Source: Bacillota bacterium (GTDB lineage: Bacteria > Bacillota > Sulfobacillia > RBS10-35 > JAJYVN01). From it: DNA of 9,094 bases. Below, in pieces: positions 5,382-9,094 of this stretch; position 1 is the stretch's first letter; every line of letters starts with the position of its first letter. Location of the stretch: assembly GCA_021791995.1 (NCBI GenBank), contig JAJYVN010000112.1:1-9094 (forward strand), in the 5' to 3' direction. Under the pieces are notes generated by a model that did not search any database, was not told the origin of the DNA, and saw nothing but the letters and a program-made list of their open reading frames with translations. A program made the translations under genes and the position numbers.

Positions 5382-6113
5382 TCAGCGAACACGCGCCACA
5401 AGGACCGTGAGGGCCGCTCCGAACGCCGTCGCCAGAAGGTTTACAACGTCATTATCGACCCAGCGCACGCCGCGCACCAGGTCCGTCTCTCCACCACAGG
5501 CACAGATGCCCTCCTCCGTTTCCGTTCCACAGACCGCGCAGCGGTATCGCACCTGAACGGTGCCACCCAATAGACTGTCGGCGAACATCCCCACGACGCC
5601 TCCCACCAGCACCGGAAAGGCTCCCCACCAAAGGGCGATCCAGAGCGCACCCGCGACACCGCCCAAGGTACCCACCCGCGTGATGCCGCCCGATGTGTGC
5701 GGCGGTAGAATCCGACCCCAGGCCAGCGACCGCGGGGGACCACCCCAGCGCGTCCCAATCTCCGTCGCCCACGTATCCGCATTGGCCGTTGCTAACGAGC
5801 CAGGCAAGGCCAATAGGCACCAACGCGCTCCCGCCGCCCACGCAACTGCGGAAACCAGGGCAACGCCGCCATTGGCCAGCACCTGGCGGGCGTTGCGGGG
5901 CCCGTGGCGCCTCGAGGAGAGGCGTCCCAGCAACGTGGCGGTCAAAAAGAAACCGAGGAGGACCTCCGCGCCCCGGATGCCCGTCAGGCCATAGATCCCG
6001 ACGCCCACCAGGGCAGATGCAGCCGCCCCATCGGCGGTGAGCCAGCCGAACCGTGCCGCGATCAGCACGAGCACGCAAACCGCGGGTACCGCTTCCAGGA
6101 AACGAATGGCCAA
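5382..6113 (-). CDS. DUF92 family integral membrane protein
   Basis: With a TTG start at 6113 the product has 243 residues, close to the usual DUF92 length. The family includes TMEM19 and the plant phytyl-phosphate kinase VTE6; bacterial members are mostly uncharacterised. Several hydrophobic helices are evident from residue 5 onward. Conserved DUF92 landmarks are NGGVA (81-85), ADTWATEIG (112-120), SGGITRVGTLGG (141-152), ADSLLGG (178-184) and VDNDVVNLLA (219-228). A small cysteine cluster (Cys192, 195, 204, 206) lies in the loop before the last motif and could bind zinc. The TTG is preceded by GAGGTG and places the hydrophobic N-terminus as in the family. Alternative in-frame starts are GTG 6125, ATG 6176 and ATG 6197. 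The last two overlap the divergent promoter or gene and lack a good ribosome binding site. A prenyl or phytyl phosphate kinase role is possible but not shown. Confidence 0.82.
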   Translation of the reverse strand: MAIRFLEAVPAVCVLVLIAARFGWLTADGAAASALVGVGIYGLTGIRGAEVLLGFFLTATLLGRLSSRRHGPRNARQVLANGGVALVSAVAWAAGARWCLLALPGSLATANADTWATEIGTRWGGPPRSLAWGRILPPHTSGGITRVGTLGGVAGALWIALWWGAFPVLVGGVVGMFADSLLGGTVQVRYRCAVCGTETEEGICACGGETDLVRGVRWVDNDVVNLLATAFGAALTVLVARVR

Positions 6114-6133
6114 CGGCCTGTCCACCTCACCAC

Positions 6134-6163
6134 GTGACTTCTCGGGTGCATCCGATGGATACT
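6134..6163 (+). promoter_or_regulatory. Putative promoter of the DUF255 thioredoxin-domain gene
   Basis: GTGACT (6134-6139) and GATACT (6158-6163) each match four of six consensus bases, with an 18-nt spacer, predicting a start near 6170. Two small dyads flank the -10: CATC-C-GATG (6149-6157) and GATGG-TATG-CCATC (6164-6177). The ribosome binding site is GAGGAG at 6182-6187. Confidence 0.4.
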
Positions 6164-6195
6164 GATGGTATGCCATCCGTAGAGGAGATGCTTCC

Positions 6196-8226
6196 ATGTC
6201 GAACCGCCTCCGCGCCTCCCAGAGCCCGTATCTCCGACAGCACGCGGACAACCCTGTGGACTGGTATCCGTGGGGACCCGACGCCTTCGAGCGGGCAAGG
6301 GATCTCGACCAGCCGATCCTCCTCAGCATCGGCTATGCCGCGTGCCACTGGTGTCATGTCATGGCGCACGAGAGCTTCGAGGACCCGGATATCGCAGCCT
6401 TGATCAACGCCGCATTCGTCGCCATCAAGGTCGATCGCGAAGAGCACCCCGCGATTGATGCAAGCTACCAGGCCATCGCTCAATTGGCCACCGGCCAGGG
6501 CGGATGGCCCTTGACCGTGTTCTGCACACCCGACCTGCGCCCCTTCTATGTCGGCACATACTTCCCACCGCACCATCGCTCAGGTCACCCCGGATTCGCC
6601 GAAGTTCTGGGAGCCATCGCGGCACTGTGGCAGGATGACCGGGACCAGGTCCAGGGAATCGCGGAGAGCTGGACCACTTCGCTCCAGCGGGCCATGGCCG
6701 TCCATGCCGATCCGTCAGGGACAAGACCCACCTCCCTGCCCATGGCACAGGCAGCTGAGCGCATGCTCGAGGATTTCGACCACATCCACGGCGGGTTCGG
6801 TACCGCACCCAAGTTCCCGCAGACCGACGCCTTGGAGGTGCTGCTGCGCGGGGGAGGCGATGCGGCAGAGCGCGCGCACTTCACGCTCCGTTGCATCGCC
6901 TCCGGTGGTATCACCGACCAGATTGGGGGCGGTTTCCACCGCTACAGCGTGGATGCCGCCTGGCAGGTGCCGCACTTTGAAAAGATGCTCTACGATAATG
7001 CCTTGCTTGCACCCCTATACTTGCACGCGTTTCAGCAGACCGGGGACCCGTCCTTCCGCTCCGTCGCGGAGACCGCTCTGGATTACCTCCTGCGCGAGAT
7101 GCGCTCACCAGAGGGGGCCTTCTTCACCAGCCTCGATGCGGATAGCCTCGGCCCGGACGGACAGATGCATGAAGGCGCCTACTACACCTGGACTCCGGAG
7201 GACATCGCCCGCGCGGTGGGGCAGGATGCCGCCCAACGCACATGCGAACACTTCGGTATCACGGCCAACGGTACTTTCGAGAAGGGCCGTAGCGTGCCGC
7301 ACCTCGGTGCGCTGTCACGTGACGATTGGGACCAACTACCCACGATCCGTGCCCAACTGCGTGCCGCGCGATCCCGCCGGCCTCGGCCCGCACGTGACGA
7401 CAAGGTTCTTGCGGGCTGGAATGGCCTCGTGCTGTCCGCCCTGTCCCAGGCAGACCGCATCGTGGGCGATCGGCGTTACGGGGACGCGGCCTTGGCATTG
7501 GCGGAGTTCCTGCTCTCGGTCATGCGTCGGCCGGACGGAGGGCTTTGGCGCTGCCACTCGAGCGGAAGCATCGGTATCCTTGGAACGCTCGAAGACTATG
7601 CGTACGTCACATCGGGCCTTCTGGACCTGTATGAAGGGACGCTGGATCCGCGTTGGATCGGCGAATCCCTGCAGCTCGCTCACCAGACCATCCTGCGCTT
7701 CTGGGAATCCGAAGACGCTACCCTCTACCTCGTGGAGCGCGACACGCCGCAGCTTCTGATCCGTCCGCACGACGACACCGATAGCAGCACCCCATGCGCG
7801 CAGAGTTCGGCCGTGATGGCACTCCTCCGCCTGGCACCCTTCACCGACGATCCTTCGTTCCGCGCCATCCCGGAGCGCATCTTCGCGCGCGTCGCCCCCT
7901 TGATGGAGGCCCACCCGCGCGCCGTGGCCTCGTTGGTGTTGGCGCAAGACCGCACAATGCCACTTGAGATCACGCTCGCTCCCTCGAGGGACGACCCGAC
8001 GGTTGCGGATTGGCTTTCACGTCTCAATACGCTGGATCTACCACCCAAGGTGCTGACGGCGGTGGCACCGCGGGTTCCCGGCATCGAGGAGATTCCCCCC
8101 ATCTGGCGGGGGCGCCAAGACGAGCAGCGCCCGACGGCCTGGGTCTGCCGCGGCGGCACCTGCCAGAACCCGGCGCATACGTGGGATGCATTGCAGGCCT
8201 TGATAGAGGATGCCATCCGGCCGTGA
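6196..8226 (+). CDS. Thioredoxin-domain DUF255 protein (YyaL/SSP411 family)
   Basis: This 676-residue protein matches the family in length and order. The N-terminal DUF255 thioredoxin-like domain (about 1-165) opens with RLRASQSPYLRQHADNPVDW and carries a CHWC redox motif (Cys50, Cys53) in GYAACHWCHVMAHESFED, then GGWPLTVF and FYVGTYFPP. The remainder is an alpha/alpha-barrel of the N-acylglucosamine 2-epimerase-like superfamily, with GGGFHRYSVD (244-253), HFEKMLYDNALL (about 260-271) and KVLAGWNGLVLSAL (about 403-416). Family members are cytosolic and poorly characterised; no reaction can be assigned. The motif following the thioredoxin site reads DREEHPAID where relatives usually have a form close to DREERPDID. 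ATG 6196 has GAGGAG 8 nt upstream. The gene is divergent from the DUF92 gene and its stop lies 7 nt from the stop of the convergent TusA-like gene. Confidence 0.93.
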   Translation: MSNRLRASQSPYLRQHADNPVDWYPWGPDAFERARDLDQPILLSIGYAACHWCHVMAHESFEDPDIAALINAAFVAIKVDREEHPAIDASYQAIAQLATGQGGWPLTVFCTPDLRPFYVGTYFPPHHRSGHPGFAEVLGAIAALWQDDRDQVQGIAESWTTSLQRAMAVHADPSGTRPTSLPMAQAAERMLEDFDHIHGGFGTAPKFPQTDALEVLLRGGGDAAERAHFTLRCIASGGITDQIGGGFHRYSVDAAWQVPHFEKMLYDNALLAPLYLHAFQQTGDPSFRSVAETALDYLLREMRSPEGAFFTSLDADSLGPDGQMHEGAYYTWTPEDIARAVGQDAAQRTCEHFGITANGTFEKGRSVPHLGALSRDDWDQLPTIRAQLRAARSRRPRPARDDKVLAGWNGLVLSALSQADRIVGDRRYGDAALALAEFLLSVMRRPDGGLWRCHSSGSIGILGTLEDYAYVTSGLLDLYEGTLDPRWIGESLQLAHQTILRFWESEDATLYLVERDTPQLLIRPHDDTDSSTPCAQSSAVMALLRLAPFTDDPSFRAIPERIFARVAPLMEAHPRAVASLVLAQDRTMPLEITLAPSRDDPTVADWLSRLNTLDLPPKVLTAVAPRVPGIEEIPPIWRGRQDEQRPTAWVCRGGTCQNPAHTWDALQALIEDAIRP

Positions 8227-8233
8227 TATGCCA

Positions 8234-8473
8234 TCATGCCCGCTTGATCAGAAGAATCCGGGCCTGGGACCCGGTTTCGTCGACCGCAACAACATCGAAA
8301 CCGTTTTTCGGGGCCCACGCCGTCACCGTGAACGTCTGATCCGCCGCTTGTGTCCAAACCTCCAGCGACCCCCCGACCGGAAGGGGAGAAGCCTCCCTGG
8401 CGAGCAAAACCACCAGGGAGGGACCGCCACACTCATCCCCGAGGGACCGGAGGTCCAGTTGCGCTTGCGCCAT
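8234..8473 (-). CDS. Small TusA/SirA-like sulfur-carrier protein with CGGP motif
   Basis: The 79-residue product has the length and architecture of the TusA (SirA, YeeD) sulfur-carrier family. It starts with a strand LDLRSLG, has a Cys-Gly-Gly-Pro at 15-18 beginning the first helix, and ends in an Ile-Leu-Leu-Ile-Lys strand. TusA proteins accept persulfide sulfur on the Cys of a CPxP motif. Here the Cys and the second Pro are kept but the first Pro is Gly, and the preceding residues are Asp-Glu. The ATG at 8473 is preceded by GGAGGT (8487-8482 on this strand) at 8 nt, which decides the start over the longer frame beginning at 8542. It begins 23 nt after the rhodanese gene on the same strand, implying an operon and a persulfide hand-off. 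The match was made by eye and is less certain than its neighbours. Confidence 0.72.
   Translation of the reverse strand: MAQAQLDLRSLGDECGGPSLVVLLAREASPLPVGGSLEVWTQAADQTFTVTAWAPKNGFDVVAVDETGSQARILLIKRA
8258..8277. terminator. Weak hairpin at the convergent gene ends
   Basis: CCGGG (8258-8262) and CCCGG (8270-8274) form a 5-bp stem with a 7-nt loop, followed by only three T residues. It lies 32 nt past the DUF255 stop, inside the 3' end of the opposing TusA-like gene. It may help end plus-strand transcription; support is weak. Confidence 0.3.
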
Positions 8474-8496
8474 GACCAACAACCTCCGCCCACAGC

Positions 8497-9094
8497 CTAC
8501 CGTGCGATGGGGAGTCCCACGCCGTTGCCCCACTCGCTCCATGAGCCGTCATAGTTCACAACATTGTCGTACCCGAGCAGGTACTTGAGGACGAACCAGG
8601 TATGTGAGCTGCGCTCACCAATGCGGCAGTATGTGATGATCGCCTTGTTCGGCGTGATGCCATGGCTGGCATACAGCTCCCGCAACTCTGCCACCGACTT
8701 GAAGGTATCGTCGTCGGCCACCGCCAGGGCCCACGGAATATTGGTCGCACCAGGAATGTGCCCACCACGCTGCGCCGCCTCCGTCGGATACTCCGGCGGG
8801 GCCACGATCTCTCCTGTGAATTCCTTACCGGACCGCACATCCACCAAGGCCACGTCGGGCCGATCCAGAGCCACCAACACCTGCGGCAAAAGGGCGCGCA
8901 GACCGAAGTGCAGGCCCTGCCCCTTATACGTGGTTGGCTTCGTCGTGGGCTTCTCGTCCGTCACGGGTCGCTTCTGCTCCAGCCATGTCCGCCGACTACC
9001 GTTCATCAAGCGGACATCCTTGTGCCCATACATCTTGAAGACCCAGAATGCAAAAGCAGCGAACCAGTTCCGATTATCCCCGTACAGCACAACC
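8497..9094 (-). CDS. Two-domain sulfurtransferase (thiosulfate/3-mercaptopyruvate type rhodanese), N-terminus beyond window
   Basis: The visible 198 codons cover the end of the first rhodanese domain and the whole second, catalytic domain. VVLYGDNRNWFAAFAFW and YGHKDVRLMNG mark the end of domain one. LVDVRSGKEF, HIPGATNIPW and ITYCRIGERSSHTWFVLKYL mark domain two. The active-site Cys is in the CRIGER loop (codon at 8628-8626), followed by NYDGSWSEWGN, a hallmark of the SseA/CysA-type enzymes. Such enzymes move sulfane sulfur from thiosulfate or 3-mercaptopyruvate to an acceptor via a Cys persulfide. CRIGER is the form usual in thiosulfate-type actinobacterial and Chloroflexota homologues, so thiosulfate is favoured. 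The frame is open to the right edge, so the GTG at 9090 is internal. The downstream TusA-like gene is a plausible acceptor. Confidence 0.95.
   Translation of the reverse strand, partial: VVLYGDNRNWFAAFAFWVFKMYGHKDVRLMNGSRRTWLEQKRPVTDEKPTTKPTTYKGQGLHFGLRALLPQVLVALDRPDVALVDVRSGKEFTGEIVAPPEYPTEAAQRGGHIPGATNIPWALAVADDDTFKSVAELRELYASHGITPNKAIITYCRIGERSSHTWFVLKYLLGYDNVVNYDGSWSEWGNGVGLPIAR

Noticed and set aside
6114..6329. Longer N-terminus of the DUF92 protein starting at 6329
   Set aside because: It is antisense to the start of the DUF255 gene, hydrophilic and Arg-rich, and absent from the family.
8210..8554. Plus-strand open frame of 114 codons at the convergent end
   Set aside because: It is antisense to the TusA-like gene, which has a better ribosome binding site and a recognisable fold pattern.

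Overview
The window is GC-rich bacterial DNA with compact genes, frequent strong GGAGG-type ribosome binding sites and some GTG/TTG starts. A tRNA-sensing T-box leader, a single-polypeptide FHA plus winged-helix regulator, an SseA-type sulfurtransferase and a class V aminotransferase paired with SerA point to a Chloroflexota, Actinomycetota or deep Bacillota-like organism. This placement is inference; no rRNA or marker gene is present.

Left edge (1-460): the minus strand carries the 5' part of an IS607-family serine recombinase (tnpA), cut by the window edge. Its DNA-binding half contains an out-of-frame patch bounded by two compensating frameshifts, so it is probably damaged. The element end lies somewhere between tnpA and the promoter at about 430-459.

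Serine module (430-3528): a sigma70-type promoter feeds a T-box leader of about 240 nt. It has a hand-foldable antiterminator, a competing intrinsic terminator, a UCC (Ser) triplet in a Stem I internal loop, and a T-box bulge matching a G discriminator base, which tRNA-Ser has. Downstream are a class V aminotransferase (likely phosphoserine aminotransferase role) and a full-length SerA with ASB and ACT domains, 17 nt apart. The most economical reading is a serine biosynthesis operon switched on by uncharged tRNA-Ser.

Central region (3654-5334): an FHA/winged-helix transcription regulator is followed by a secreted lipoprotein of unknown function. The lipoprotein has a Ser-Thr linker encoded by a perfect hexanucleotide tandem repeat. 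A strong hairpin separates it from the convergent gene that follows.

Right region (5382-9094): a DUF92 membrane protein (minus) and a DUF255/YyaL-type thioredoxin-domain protein (plus) are divergent and share a short promoter region. Converging on the latter is a minus-strand pair: a two-domain rhodanese (cut by the right edge) followed after 23 nt by a small TusA-like protein with an atypical Cys-Gly-Gly-Pro motif. Together they suggest a persulfide relay.

No tRNA, rRNA or CRISPR array was seen. The most notable items are the serine T-box with an atypical specifier loop, the patch-frameshifted IS607 recombinase beside its promoter, the phase-variation-capable lipoprotein linker and the rhodanese/TusA-like pair.
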